In this document: one piece after another, positions 46,471 through 55,467 of the stretch | Layout: every line of letters begins with the position of its first letter | Numbering within the stretch: the stretch's first letter is position 1 | NCBI GenBank assembly: GCA_015232575.1 | Contig: JADFZL010000006.1 | Location: forward strand, 241,340-305,339 | DNA: 64,000 bases | Direction: 5' to 3' | Origin: Candidatus Rifleibacteriota bacterium | GTDB taxonomy: Bacteria; Muiribacteriota; Ozemobacteria; Ozemobacterales; Ozemobacteraceae | Notes under the pieces: generated by a model | What the model saw: only the letters and a program-made list of their open reading frames with translations | What the model was told of the DNA's origin: nothing | Databases searched by the model: none | Translations under genes and position numbers: made by a program

Positions 46471-47588
46471 ATTACATCTCTTTTCAATGATGGAGTTTCA
46501 TGACCGGAATATGACATCAGAACCCAGTTTCCTGCAATATAATTCTGAATTTTACCCGGCTTAATGTCGAAAACCTGTCCGTCGTAGTCTTCGTAAGCTA
46601 CCTCTTTGATTGTATCCTCATCAATTCCGCGATTTCCAAGAACAGGAACAATCATACCCAATTTTAAGTGTGAAGCTGGAAGTATATAAAAAGGCGCCTT
46701 TTTGGTCAATTGAATTTTTTTCACAATCTCAAGATTATCAAGGCACGAAAGGGTCTTTACGAACAGAAGCGCTTCATCAAGATCGTCTCTGGTTATTTCA
46801 AGATGCCACAGACCTTTGCTGTTCATTCTTCTCTTGAATCCCTTCTGCTCCTTGTTTTTCAACTCGGCAGCCGAATCGATTCTAATTATATTCGAATATC
46901 CCGGACTGTTTTGAGATTTCTCTGAAGCGCCGAAAATAATCAGTTGAACGGCATTACTTACAGGCGGGCTGGTGCGGCTGACCTTCACAGTCACATGCGG
47001 ACTGCTCTCAAACATGAAATGATCCTGCAAAAGCTGCCTTGCACGAGTTGGCGTATCAATCCGGTTAAATAGTTCTTTGATATAATCATCAGGAAGCTCA
47101 GCTGTTGACTGCATTCCTGAAAACACGATATCGGGAAGGCCGTATTTTGCAGTTGAATATTTCAGCATGAAAACGCTTTGCGGAAGACTTTCACTGCCTT
47201 CAATCAACCATATTCTATCAATAATATCACTTTGTACAGACGATGGTTTGGAATTCTGAAGCCCGCACAGATCTTTCATGAGGTTCTGAGTCATGCCAAG
47301 TCTGAAACCCATCGTCGAACGTTCCATGAGGTAAAGGTAATAGTGATGCGGAAGGGAATTCAAGCGGCAGAAACACATGTGATCAGGAGTACATCTGATC
47401 GTGTGCCCAAGGTGAGTTGTCATCTTAATAAGCGGTTTCCCGGAATTATGAGAAACAAAGGAATCAAGAATTCTCGTTTCAGAGAAATCTCCCCAGCCGG
47501 ATGCACAAACGATTAAGTCGTCTTCTCGCAACTCTCCTGCTACTTTTGCACCTTTGGGAACCTGAATTTTTGTTTCTGGTGACAACAA
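46467..47588 (-). CDS. Free-standing degenerate intein-like Hint protein coupled to pcrA
   Basis: 373 residues from a TTG at 47588 (AGGGA nine bases upstream). It opens LSPETKIQVPKGAKVAGELREDD, the block A of PcrA/UvrD-type inteins, but the catalytic Cys is missing (the start Met takes its place). Block B (THLGHTIRCTPDHMCF, ~57-72) keeps the TxxH. The C-terminal block is YDGQVFDIKPGKIQNYIAGNWVLMS: the terminal His-Asn and downstream Cys/Ser junction are gone. The middle (YYLYLMERSTMGFRLGMTQ) has a faint GIY-YIG-like shape and may be a decayed endonuclease. It should not splice. It overlaps pcrA by 4 bp. Confidence 0.75.
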   Translation of the reverse strand: MLSPETKIQVPKGAKVAGELREDDLIVCASGWGDFSETRILDSFVSHNSGKPLIKMTTHLGHTIRCTPDHMCFCRLNSLPHHYYLYLMERSTMGFRLGMTQNLMKDLCGLQNSKPSSVQSDIIDRIWLIEGSESLPQSVFMLKYSTAKYGLPDIVFSGMQSTAELPDDYIKELFNRIDTPTRARQLLQDHFMFESSPHVTVKVSRTSPPVSNAVQLIIFGASEKSQNSPGYSNIIRIDSAAELKNKEQKGFKRRMNSKGLWHLEITRDDLDEALLFVKTLSCLDNLEIVKKIQLTKKAPFYILPASHLKLGMIVPVLGNRGIDEDTIKEVAYEDYDGQVFDIKPGKIQNYIAGNWVLMSYSGHETPSLKRDVI

Positions 47589-47609
47589 ATGAAAATCCCT
47601 GTAAACGAT

Positions 47610-47615
47610 ATTATA
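47610..47615 (-). promoter_or_regulatory. -10 box of the Hint-pcrA operon
   Basis: TATAAT on the minus strand (47615-47610), 22 bp ahead of the TTG; the -35 at the right spacing (AGTGTA) is weak. The leader would be ~14 nt. Confidence 0.45.
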
Positions 47616-47739
47616 GTAAATTACACATAGTATACACTTTTTGTTCTTAAAAACTCAATAAATTGTTTTCAGAAGCAAGGCGAATGTACAGCATAAATAT
47701 CAGTAAAAATTCCGAAGAAGTGCATTCCCCAAATTTTTG

Positions 47740-47806
47740 CTGTCATTTCGACCGAAGGAAGAAATCTCGCTTTTGTCAGATCTCCTACATTCGTTCGATA
47801 TGACAG
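47740..47806. repeat. Core of the dispersed hairpin repeat, without terminal repeats
   Basis: CTGTCATTTCGACCGAAGG pairs inversely with CATTCGTTCGATATGACAG (to 47806). Inside is GAAATCTCGC and CAGATCTCC, as in the core of the MITE-like elements. It lies in the 47589-47903 interval between two minus-strand genes. Confidence 0.65.
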
Positions 47807-47847
47807 TGGATCTTTGCAGATTACAGCCAATTCAGGAAATCAACGTG

Positions 47848-47893
47848 TAAAAAGAGAAAGCCGGAGATATTCTCCGGCTTTCTCTTTTTTTTC
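47848..47893. terminator. Bidirectional intrinsic terminator
   Basis: AGAGAAAGCCGGAGA (47853-47867), loop TAT, TCTCCGGCTTTCTCT (47871-47885): a 15-bp perfect stem with T tracts on both strands. It ends the transcript of the repeat protein at 47904-49403. Confidence 0.95.
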
Positions 47894-47903
47894 AGGAAAA
47901 TTT

Positions 47904-49403
47904 TTATCTGTAAGGATCAGTGCTGTTGTTACTTCCTGAATAAGGATCTGTTCCTGATGACGGGTAAGGATCATTTGAAGAAGGAGGATATGGATCTGAC
48001 CCGCCAGAATAAGGATCTGTTCCCGACGGATAACCGCCACCGAATTTTGCACCAATCGCGTAAATTCTATCACGTGCTGTCGTTGAATATGCCCTGTTTG
48101 CAAGCATCTTGATTTCATCGTAATTTCGGGCATACTGGGCACCAGTAATCAAAATCTCATCACGTACAACAGTTGCATTAGCTCTGTTAGAAAGTGCTAA
48201 ACATTCACTTGCACTTTTGAGACGCTTTGATCCAGTTTTCAGGATTTCATCTCTGGTTGATGTTTTGTAAGCTGCGTTTGAGAGAGCAATATAATCAGAG
48301 CTGTTATTCAATAGAGAACCGCTGTTCAACGCTACTCCTGCTATAAGCAGAGAATCTCGTGCATCTGTCCCTCTGCATTTCTGCGAAAGCCTGACTATGT
48401 CACCAGCACTCCGTGACAATCTGACACCGTTCTGGAGTATAGAATCACAGGTAGTGGTCTTATAACAACTCTGCGAAAGCAATATGACATCATCAACACT
48501 TCTGGCCTTTGAAAAACCTTTTGAAAGGATTTCATCTTTATTATCAGCCACTCTGCATCTCTGAGCGAGTCTGACAACTTCAGCAGCAGAAACCGCCAAT
48601 GAAAGACCGTTCAAAAGAATCGAATCACATGTAGTGGAAGAAAATGCACCCTGAGCAAGCAAAAGGACATCATCAGCAGTTCTTGCTCTGTTGAGACCAG
48701 CTTTCAATATTCTGTCACGAACGTCTGAAGAATAAGCAGATCTGGAAATTTGAATAACCTCATTTGCATCTCTTGCTGCAAGCACTCCGCGAAGCAATAT
48801 TTCATCCCGTACAACTGTTGATCCTGCCTGACGGGAACTATTAATGACATCAGCAGCAGTTCTCAACAGATGAGCGTTTTCAATCAGCAATCTATCGCGT
48901 GCACTGACATCAAAAATGGATTGTCCATTCCACATGTAATTGCTTCCGGAATTACCCGATGAACCGGCGTATGGGTCTGTGCCTCCTGAACCCGAATACG
49001 GATCTGTATTCGAAGAACCTGCTGCTGAACATGTTATCATGTTCTTTATTGCATTATATTTTCCTTCACCAATACCATCGACTTTAACTATGTCTCTGGG
49101 AGTTTTGAAAGGACCGTACGTTCTTCGATAACTAATTATTGCATCTGCCAGTACAGGTCCAATTCCGGGAAGCTTCTCTAATTGTGCTTTTGGAGCTGTG
49201 TTTATATCGACAAGAGTATTGGAATACGGATCTGTCTTTGCTCCTGAGCCAGTATTCGTAGGATATGGATCACTGTTTGTTCTTTTTCCAGGGGTGACGG
49301 TAACCGTATCATCGAATGGATTAGTGCCAGCCGATTGCCCAACCACAGAAATACATAGAAACAGGAATAAACACAGTGAAGTAATTAACAGATTTTTCCT
49401 CAT
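47904..49403 (-). CDS. Secreted repeat protein with ComEA-type HhH and DPY motifs
   Basis: 499 residues. Signal peptide ~1-25. A low-complexity segment (TDPYSNT, SDPYPTN) precedes a helix-hairpin-helix domain of the ComEA type (~67-125: VDINTAPKAQLEKLPGIGP, VDGIGEGKYNAIKNMI). Then come nine ~30-residue repeats from ~165 to 445, each opening with RD-(E/R/S)-I/L-L or CDSIL and carrying hydrophobic positions for two helices (pattern RDEILLRG, then VIQISRSAYSS). The last ~45 residues are packed with (T/S/N)DPY units. ComEA-type HhH domains bind DNA. The 30-residue repeats are not a family I know. A perfect terminator follows. Confidence 0.8.
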   Translation of the reverse strand: MRKNLLITSLCLFLFLCISVVGQSAGTNPFDDTVTVTPGKRTNSDPYPTNTGSGAKTDPYSNTLVDINTAPKAQLEKLPGIGPVLADAIISYRRTYGPFKTPRDIVKVDGIGEGKYNAIKNMITCSAAGSSNTDPYSGSGGTDPYAGSSGNSGSNYMWNGQSIFDVSARDRLLIENAHLLRTAADVINSSRQAGSTVVRDEILLRGVLAARDANEVIQISRSAYSSDVRDRILKAGLNRARTADDVLLLAQGAFSSTTCDSILLNGLSLAVSAAEVVRLAQRCRVADNKDEILSKGFSKARSVDDVILLSQSCYKTTTCDSILQNGVRLSRSAGDIVRLSQKCRGTDARDSLLIAGVALNSGSLLNNSSDYIALSNAAYKTSTRDEILKTGSKRLKSASECLALSNRANATVVRDEILITGAQYARNYDEIKMLANRAYSTTARDRIYAIGAKFGGGYPSGTDPYSGGSDPYPPSSNDPYPSSGTDPYSGSNNSTDPYR

Positions 49404-49632
49404 TGATTCACCTCTGATGTATTAAATTTAAAAAATTTTGAAATTTATCAGAACATGTTCAATTATGAATGAATTTTTATAAACTGGCAAGAGAAATTAA
49501 TGGATTGATTGACCAAATAATTTAATGAAATTTGAAACCAATTATGATAAACTGAGCCCGGCTCATCAGACAATGCAGGATAACAGCTGATGAGCGCGAT
49601 TTTACGTATTTTTTCAGAGGAAGATTGTTTAT

Positions 49633-51144
49633 ATGATATCTTTTATAGTTGCTGCTTTTCTGCTAATTAACGGCTATATTCTTTATGGTTCCTTTCTGGA
49701 AAAGGTTTTCGACGTTTCAGCCGGAAATAAAGTGCCAAGCGAAACGAAATATGACGGCGTAGATTTTGTTCCACTCGACTGGAAAAAAGCATTTCTGATA
49801 CAGTTACTCAACATCGCCGGCCTGGGCCCAGTCTTCGGTGCAATTCTGGGTGCCTTATGGGGGCCAATCGCCTACATCTGGATTATTTTCGGTGCAGTGT
49901 TTATCGGAGCTACGCATGATTTCGCAGCCGGACAGCTTTCTCTCAGGGAAAACGGTGCCAGCATCAACGAAATAATCGGCAAATATCTTGGAAATAACAC
50001 AAAGAAGCTCATGACAGTCTGGACCCTCTTTCTGTTAATGATCGTCGGAGCAGTATTTGTAATGGGGCCAGCGAGAATAATGGCAGACATGGCAACAGAT
50101 TCATCGAAAGCATTTTCAAACGCAGAGTCATTCCAGGAAAAAGCCGAATCAGCTCCAATAAGTGCAGCAGCTTCAAATACAGTCAAACCAATTTACGCAA
50201 CTTTATACTTCTGGGCATTTGTTATATTTGCCTATTACATATTGGCTACGCTTTTCCCAATAGACGCAATAATAGGAAAAATATATCCATTTTTTGGCTT
50301 AGCACTAATTATGATGGCATTGTTCCTGACACAGAAAATTTTGACAGGCGTCTGGGTAATACCGGAACTCACTCTTGATACTTTCAGGAACATAAATCCC
50401 AGCTCAGTTCCAATTTGGCCTGTTATGATGATAACCATTACATGCGGCGCAGTATCAGGATTTCACGCAACTCAATCCCCAATGATTGCGCGGGTATTAA
50501 CCTCCGAAAAATACTCCAGAAGAGTATTTTTCGGCGCAATGATAACTGAATCATTCATCGCTCTCGTTTGGGCTGCAGCTGCCATGGGAATATGCGGAGG
50601 CTCAGTAATTGAGCTGAATAACCTGATGGGTGAAAAAGGTGAAGCGGTTATTGTGGTAAAGAAAGTCGCAGATAGTCTTGGTGGATTCGGCTGGCTCATG
50701 TGCCTTCTTGGAGTAGTCGCTCTGCCTGTAACCAGCGGAGATACAGCATATCGTGCTGCGCGACTTATCATCGCTGATTTTTTCAAACTTGATCAGAAAC
50801 CCATAGCAAATAGATTGGTGATCTGTATCCCGATGTTTCTTCTGGGCGCATATATGTGTACAATGGATTTCAGAGTCGTATGGAGACACATGTCATGGCT
50901 GAATCAGGGATTGGCGGTTTTTACCCTCTGGGCAACAGCTGTATTTCTGAAAAGTACAGGCCGCAATCATTGGCTGGCATCAATACCAGCATTCTTTATG
51001 ACATTTCTTATCGCAACCTTCGTTCTGTTTGACTCTAAAAGCGGTCTTGGCATGAGTTACGTCTCTTCAAACATACTGGGAATAGTTATTGCCGGAATAT
51101 CCGCATTTCTAATTTCACAGAAAAATATTTCAGAAAAAAGTTGA
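49633..51144 (+). CDS. CstA-type carbon-starvation / peptide or pyruvate carrier
   Basis: 503 residues, ATG after AGAGGAAG. About twelve to sixteen hydrophobic spans. KYDGVDFVPLDWKKAFLIQ, NIAGLGPVFGAILGALWGP and FIGATHDFAAGQLSLRENG are CstA hallmarks; GFHATQSPMIAR and TSGDTAYRAAR are also conserved. CstA-family carriers (CstA, BtsT) import pyruvate or peptides. The length is shorter than the ~700 of E. coli CstA; many anaerobes have this short form. It stands alone, behind a ~230-bp gap from the divergent repeat-protein gene. Confidence 0.9.
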   Translation: MISFIVAAFLLINGYILYGSFLEKVFDVSAGNKVPSETKYDGVDFVPLDWKKAFLIQLLNIAGLGPVFGAILGALWGPIAYIWIIFGAVFIGATHDFAAGQLSLRENGASINEIIGKYLGNNTKKLMTVWTLFLLMIVGAVFVMGPARIMADMATDSSKAFSNAESFQEKAESAPISAAASNTVKPIYATLYFWAFVIFAYYILATLFPIDAIIGKIYPFFGLALIMMALFLTQKILTGVWVIPELTLDTFRNINPSSVPIWPVMMITITCGAVSGFHATQSPMIARVLTSEKYSRRVFFGAMITESFIALVWAAAAMGICGGSVIELNNLMGEKGEAVIVVKKVADSLGGFGWLMCLLGVVALPVTSGDTAYRAARLIIADFFKLDQKPIANRLVICIPMFLLGAYMCTMDFRVVWRHMSWLNQGLAVFTLWATAVFLKSTGRNHWLASIPAFFMTFLIATFVLFDSKSGLGMSYVSSNILGIVIAGISAFLISQKNISEKS

Positions 51145-51206
51145 ATTGTTGACCGTTTGCTGTAATAATGTAACAACAAATTTTCAAATGCTCTGGAGGC
51201 AAAAAA

Positions 51207-51929
51207 ATGTCTTTGGATGAGATTCACATTCAGGGTTCCTCGATTTCTTTCAGTTGCCTGGTTTCAAAAACCGACTCGGTAAAAGATATTTTTGAAGCCA
51301 TGATGGCAGAAGATCAACAGTTTTCCATAGACCCTGAACGTTCAGGATTTCACGATTGCGAAGCAGACGATGAAATAATCAGAGGTTTCTTCTCAGTTGT
51401 TATTCCCTTCGAAGTCGAGCATCTTACCGATGGAATAATGGCAAAGTCCCTTCTGAAAAGAATAGAAACCTGCGAATTCATCTTTTTAAAAGATATGACC
51501 TTTGCAACAGGAAAAAGCTCTGCCCAGAAAAACCTTTCACTTGTACTGACCGGACTTACAAATTTTGGCGTAACGCCCATAGAATACGAATTCCACAACA
51601 TGAGTCTATTTCAGGATCGCCTTTCAATGGTAAAGTCAATCGTTCTGGTAAACCCGAAAACCAGAGAAATCCGACGTGCAAGACTTGCAGGCAGGATTGA
51701 AAGCTACACAGACTACGGAATTGTCGAACCAAAGAACCACGAGATTGACAGCGTAGCGGGTCTTGTAGACTCTCCGCTTGGTCCTCTGAACGTAAACCTC
51801 ACCCGCAAAGGCACTATTCGCCTGAGCGTAAAAAAAGGGTTTGTTATGACAATAGATTGCATAAAATGGATTCTCGCACTCGCTAAAGACGAAAAGCCCC
51901 TCGACCACATAAACAAAGGTGATATCTGA
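51207..51929 (+). CDS. Cytoplasmic protein of unknown function
   Basis: 240 residues, ATG after CTGGAGG. No signal peptide or membrane span. The N-terminal half (~1-130) looks like an alpha/beta regulatory domain (VSKTDSVKDIFEAMM, FEVEHLTDGIMAKSLLKRI); the C-terminal half (VKSIVLVNPKTREIRRARL, PLNVNLTRKGTIRLSV) is mainly strand. I do not recognise a family. It sits between the CstA gene (62 bp upstream) and a perfect promoter at 51980, so it may share the CstA transcript. Confidence 0.6.
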   Translation: MSLDEIHIQGSSISFSCLVSKTDSVKDIFEAMMAEDQQFSIDPERSGFHDCEADDEIIRGFFSVVIPFEVEHLTDGIMAKSLLKRIETCEFIFLKDMTFATGKSSAQKNLSLVLTGLTNFGVTPIEYEFHNMSLFQDRLSMVKSIVLVNPKTREIRRARLAGRIESYTDYGIVEPKNHEIDSVAGLVDSPLGPLNVNLTRKGTIRLSVKKGFVMTIDCIKWILALAKDEKPLDHINKGDI

Positions 51930-51979
51930 CCCGATTCAGAACAACTGGTTGTAAGTGTTTATTTTGTCTGAATTATGGG

Positions 51980-52008
51980 TTGACACTTTTTATTCTGCTG
52001 AATATAAT
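51980..52008 (+). promoter_or_regulatory. Consensus promoter of the phospholipase-like/M16 operon
   Basis: TTGACA (51980-51985), 17-bp spacer, TATAAT (52003-52008): both boxes perfect. Start near 52015, 25 nt ahead of the ATG with AGGGGAAAG upstream. Probably one of the strongest promoters in the window. Confidence 0.8.
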
Positions 52009-52040
52009 CAATAAAACATAGTTATTCCAGGGGAAAGAAA

Positions 52041-52841
52041 ATGAAAAAACTACCATTTGTGCTCCTGTTAATAATGCTCATAACAGAGTTGGGAATTTCA
52101 AACCATTCAGCAGATGCATGGGGTCCTGAAACACACCAGAAAATGACTTCTGACGCATTCTTTATTATGCCGCCGGCATTCAGGAAGTTTATTTTTGCAG
52201 CATATAAAGATCAGGCTTCGAAAGCTTATGAGCTACTCATCGAATCATGCAATGAACCTGACAGAGTTCTCAAAGACTTCAGAAACCACATCTTCCATAT
52301 TCATGGAAGCGATATGGGCAATGGACCCATTTATGTCGCTACACTTTCATCCCAGATTGTAGATGACATCAGGTCACGAAAGCCAATCAACCAGATAATT
52401 CAAAAACTCGGCTGGCTTGCGCACTACGTTGAAGACCTCGGGCAGCCTCTCCACACAGGAATCGCCACATGGGAAGGCATCGAAGAGAAAAGCTTTCACT
52501 CATCTTTTGAAAAAGATATTGATAAACATGTACTGTCATTCGGAGTAAACTATGACGGCGCTTCAGCAGTTAAGAGAGTCAGCGCCAGACTGGTTTATGA
52601 AGCATTATGGGGCAATCAGTATTACGACCTTATCCAGGCAGCATACACAAACGGAAAAGGTTACGAGGAAGTTAAAAAATCAGTGTTCAACTGCTATTCA
52701 AGAGCTGTAAATAACGTAGTAGACATCTGGTACACAATCTGGATAGAATCGGGCGGAAAACCTGATCCGAAGAAAGATTCCAAACCAAAATTTTTTCCAC
52801 CGATAATTAAAATGCTCAGAATGGATGCCGACGACAATTGA
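52041..52841 (+). CDS. Exported zinc-dependent phospholipase C / S1-P1 nuclease-like protein
   Basis: 266 residues with a signal peptide (1-27, ending at SADA). The mature N-terminus WGPETHQKM supplies the Trp-Gly-His pattern of the PLC/P1 nuclease fold, and GWLAHYVEDLGQPLHTG (~133-149) carries the His-x3-Glu-Asp and His that bind the zinc cluster; HSSFEKDIDKHV adds another His. Family members cleave phospholipids or single-stranded nucleic acids outside the cell. Its stop overlaps the TTG start of the M16 gene, so they are translated together. Confidence 0.8.
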   Translation: MKKLPFVLLLIMLITELGISNHSADAWGPETHQKMTSDAFFIMPPAFRKFIFAAYKDQASKAYELLIESCNEPDRVLKDFRNHIFHIHGSDMGNGPIYVATLSSQIVDDIRSRKPINQIIQKLGWLAHYVEDLGQPLHTGIATWEGIEEKSFHSSFEKDIDKHVLSFGVNYDGASAVKRVSARLVYEALWGNQYYDLIQAAYTNGKGYEEVKKSVFNCYSRAVNNVVDIWYTIWIESGGKPDPKKDSKPKFFPPIIKMLRMDADDN

Positions 52842-54169
52842 TCCAGCTCCCTTCTGACGAGCTTTTTTCGAATATTTTCACCACCACTCTTGACAACGGT
52901 CTGAGAGTGGTGGTTCACTCTTTTCCGTCTCCTTCTGTGGGATTTTCTGCCGCTGTGCTTACCGGCCCGATCTGGGAAACTCCTGAAAATTCGGGCATCT
53001 CACACTTTCTTGAGCACGCGGTCTTTCGCGGAATACCTCGATACCCGTCTGCAAAAAAGCTCGCCCTCGCCCTGGACAAAGTCGGATCAGACGCAAACGC
53101 AGCCACATTCTGCGATTTGACAGCTTTTTCACAGAGACTGCTTCCGGAATCTGTTGAAGCTGGCATGGAAATCGCCCGGGACATGCTGTCGATTCCGGTT
53201 TTTGAAGGTATTGAAGTCGAAAGAAATATAATACTTGAAGAGTGCATGGAAGATATCGACGAGGAAGGGAAGCTAATTGCGGTTGACCAGCTTTCCTCGC
53301 AACTGCTTTATGATTCACATCCATACTCGCACCCAATACTGGGCACCCGTGAATCTGTCAGACTGATAACCCGTTCAATGCTGAAAAAACACCTCGGATT
53401 ATTTTACAGGCCCGAAAACATGGTCGTGACTCTTTCCGGTGAAATAGACAAAAATTCAGCTTTTGAAATGGCAAACAAAGTCTTTGGAACACTTAAGTCG
53501 AATTCAAACAGTAGGCCATTTTCCAGCGAAATAGCTGCCGTTCCAAAATTTTCCGGACCAGTACTAAAAGTTGTGAAATCTCCTAAAAGTCAGATCAATA
53601 TTCGTTTTTCATTCACTGCTCTTCCTATTCCCGATCCGGATTTTTATTTAGTCAAAGCTATTGCAAACATACTTGATTCCTCATCAGGATCGCCGCTGAG
53701 AAACGCACTTCAGGAAAAATCAGGGCTCTGCTATTCCCTCGGATGCGGAATAGATGCTTATCAGAAAGCAGGAGCTGTTCACATTGATCTCAGCGTTCAG
53801 CCATCAAGACTGACAGAAGCCATAGAAAAGACAATGAAAGTCTTCAGAAATATCTCGAAAAAAGGCTTTTCGAGAGAAGAAAATATCCTCATGAAAGAGC
53901 AGTATATAAAGGAAAAGCGCTTCTCTTCAAATGATCACTGGGAATTCAGCGGAAGGAAAGCAATGGAACTGCTATTTGACCTTCCCCGCACAATAAAAGA
54001 TGAATATGACATGTTCACAGCTATTCCAGATGAAAAACTGGTTGAAATTGCGCGGAAAGTCTTCGGCAGCGAAAATCTTGGAATAACGCTCATTGGACCG
54101 GTAACGAAGGCTCTTCAGAACGAAATTGCCGCTCTCAGTTATTTCTCAAACCTCCGCGTCTCAGAATAA
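52838..54169 (+). CDS. M16-family zinc peptidase
   Basis: 443 residues from a TTG that overlaps the previous stop codon (TTGA). The inverted zinc motif HFLEH is at 56-60 in NSGISHFLEHAVFRG, and Glu residues in RNIILEECMEDIDEE lie ~75 downstream, as needed for the third ligand. The C-terminal M16 domain includes GLCYSLGCGIDAYQKAG and VQPSRLTEA. This is the processing-peptidase-like layout of a one-and-a-half domain bacterial M16. No signal peptide, so it is cytoplasmic. Its 3' end overlaps the FecR-domain gene on the other strand by 35 bp. Confidence 0.9.
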   Translation: MIQLPSDELFSNIFTTTLDNGLRVVVHSFPSPSVGFSAAVLTGPIWETPENSGISHFLEHAVFRGIPRYPSAKKLALALDKVGSDANAATFCDLTAFSQRLLPESVEAGMEIARDMLSIPVFEGIEVERNIILEECMEDIDEEGKLIAVDQLSSQLLYDSHPYSHPILGTRESVRLITRSMLKKHLGLFYRPENMVVTLSGEIDKNSAFEMANKVFGTLKSNSNSRPFSSEIAAVPKFSGPVLKVVKSPKSQINIRFSFTALPIPDPDFYLVKAIANILDSSSGSPLRNALQEKSGLCYSLGCGIDAYQKAGAVHIDLSVQPSRLTEAIEKTMKVFRNISKKGFSREENILMKEQYIKEKRFSSNDHWEFSGRKAMELLFDLPRTIKDEYDMFTAIPDEKLVEIARKVFGSENLGITLIGPVTKALQNEIAALSYFSNLRVSE

Positions 54170-55403
54170 GCTTTCTGTGCTTATCGTAAAGTTTCGAGTA
54201 AGAATCGCGCAATTCCTGCAATTTTTCAATTTTTGATGACGAAGATGTGTTTGCCAGTGCCGCCATATCATTTTCAATTCTCATTATTTCAGCATTTGTG
54301 CGCGAAATTTCGCATTCAACCATTGTTGTCTCGTCAATTGATTTGATTGTATCGGAACTCTTCTGAATTGAATACGTCTCAGGAATTCCCTGACTGAGCT
54401 TCTCAGAAGCCACTGATTTTGAAGACCTGGCAACAACTGGAACATTTCTCTTTCTCATTTTACTGTTAAAAAAATTCATTCTGGTTCTTACATCTTCGAA
54501 GGGAAGCTCATCGTCAAAATACGCTTCTGTTGATTCCTCATCATCGGGGTCACGTCGTGAGTCACGTGAATCACGTGACTCTACATTTGGTTCACCCGTA
54601 TCATTATCTTCATCAGTCTCACTCAATTCTCCTGATTTTGCCGCACCATATTTCTGAAAACCAAAATTTTTATTAAGCGGAACAAAACCGGGACCTGTAA
54701 TTTCAGGAAGCATCTGCGGAAGACCTTTTTTTTGTGGAAGGCCTATCTTATCTGAAATACCTATATTTTGCGGAAGACCTCTTTTTGTCAGGGCAGCTCT
54801 CGCACCAGGTGTGTTCCAGATCTCGCCGGCTTTCATCTCTTCAAGCATCGGATCAAATTTCTGCGGTACAGAAGGAACATTCTTTCTATCAACTACGCTG
54901 GCCATCATTCCCTTCTGAAGAACAATCTGCCTGCGGGTTTCCTGATTCGCTCTAACAGCGACCATTCCTCTGAAAACCCGCGTGCGCGTTTTACCGAACC
55001 TGTCAACAGACACTTCAAACGATGTGCCTAATACCCTGCACACAGCAAGCGGAGTAAATACCTGAAAGCTTCGACCCTGACTTTTCAGATCAATCCATAT
55101 TTCTCCAACCTGAAGATTTATCGAATCCTGCATGAATGTGACAATAGAATTAGCTTTTATTCTTATCACACCGCCATCAGGCAATCGTATTTCTCCCTTG
55201 CCCGTCGATTCAGTGCGTATTTTCTCGGAAAAGTTTACCCTGATCGGCTCAGCACTCAATTCCAGCCACGTAGAACCGCCATCTCTCAATAAGGCCGCAC
55301 GACCATCAAGCAGATGAAAATAATACTTCTCTGAACTGAAACAAACACAATTCAAAGCAAGAAAACCGATCAGTAGTAATATATACCTGTATCTTACTAA
55401 CAT
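54135..55403 (-). CDS. FecR-domain exported protein with coiled-coil tail
   Basis: 422 residues with a signal peptide (1-23, LVRYRYILLLIGFLALNCVCFS). Residues ~40-190 form a FecR domain: VNFSEKIRTESTGKGEIRL, VRIKANSIVTF, VFTPLAVCRVLGTSFEV, and GMVAVRAN. The middle has a GLPQ-rich stretch (KRGLPQNIG, KIGLPQKKGLPQ). An acidic, Arg/Asp-rich segment (SRDSRDSRRDPDDEE) follows, then a coiled coil at the end (IMRIENDMAALANT, KLQELRDSYSKLYDKHRKL). FecR domains here are not linked to a sigma factor or TonB receptor; stand-alone use as a cell-envelope protein is likely. Confidence 0.8.
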   Translation of the reverse strand: MLVRYRYILLLIGFLALNCVCFSSEKYYFHLLDGRAALLRDGGSTWLELSAEPIRVNFSEKIRTESTGKGEIRLPDGGVIRIKANSIVTFMQDSINLQVGEIWIDLKSQGRSFQVFTPLAVCRVLGTSFEVSVDRFGKTRTRVFRGMVAVRANQETRRQIVLQKGMMASVVDRKNVPSVPQKFDPMLEEMKAGEIWNTPGARAALTKRGLPQNIGISDKIGLPQKKGLPQMLPEITGPGFVPLNKNFGFQKYGAAKSGELSETDEDNDTGEPNVESRDSRDSRRDPDDEESTEAYFDDELPFEDVRTRMNFFNSKMRKRNVPVVARSSKSVASEKLSQGIPETYSIQKSSDTIKSIDETTMVECEISRTNAEIMRIENDMAALANTSSSSKIEKLQELRDSYSKLYDKHRKLILRRGGLRNN

Positions 55404-55467
55404 TGAATCACCCGTTTAAATTTGGTTTATCTGCAAACTTGATAATATCATCATATTATTGCCAACA

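Noticed and set aside
54135..54169. The 35-bp overlap of the M16 and FecR genes as a frameshift or annotation error
   Set aside because: Both reading frames keep family features or coiled-coil pattern to their ends; convergent overlap of tails is common.
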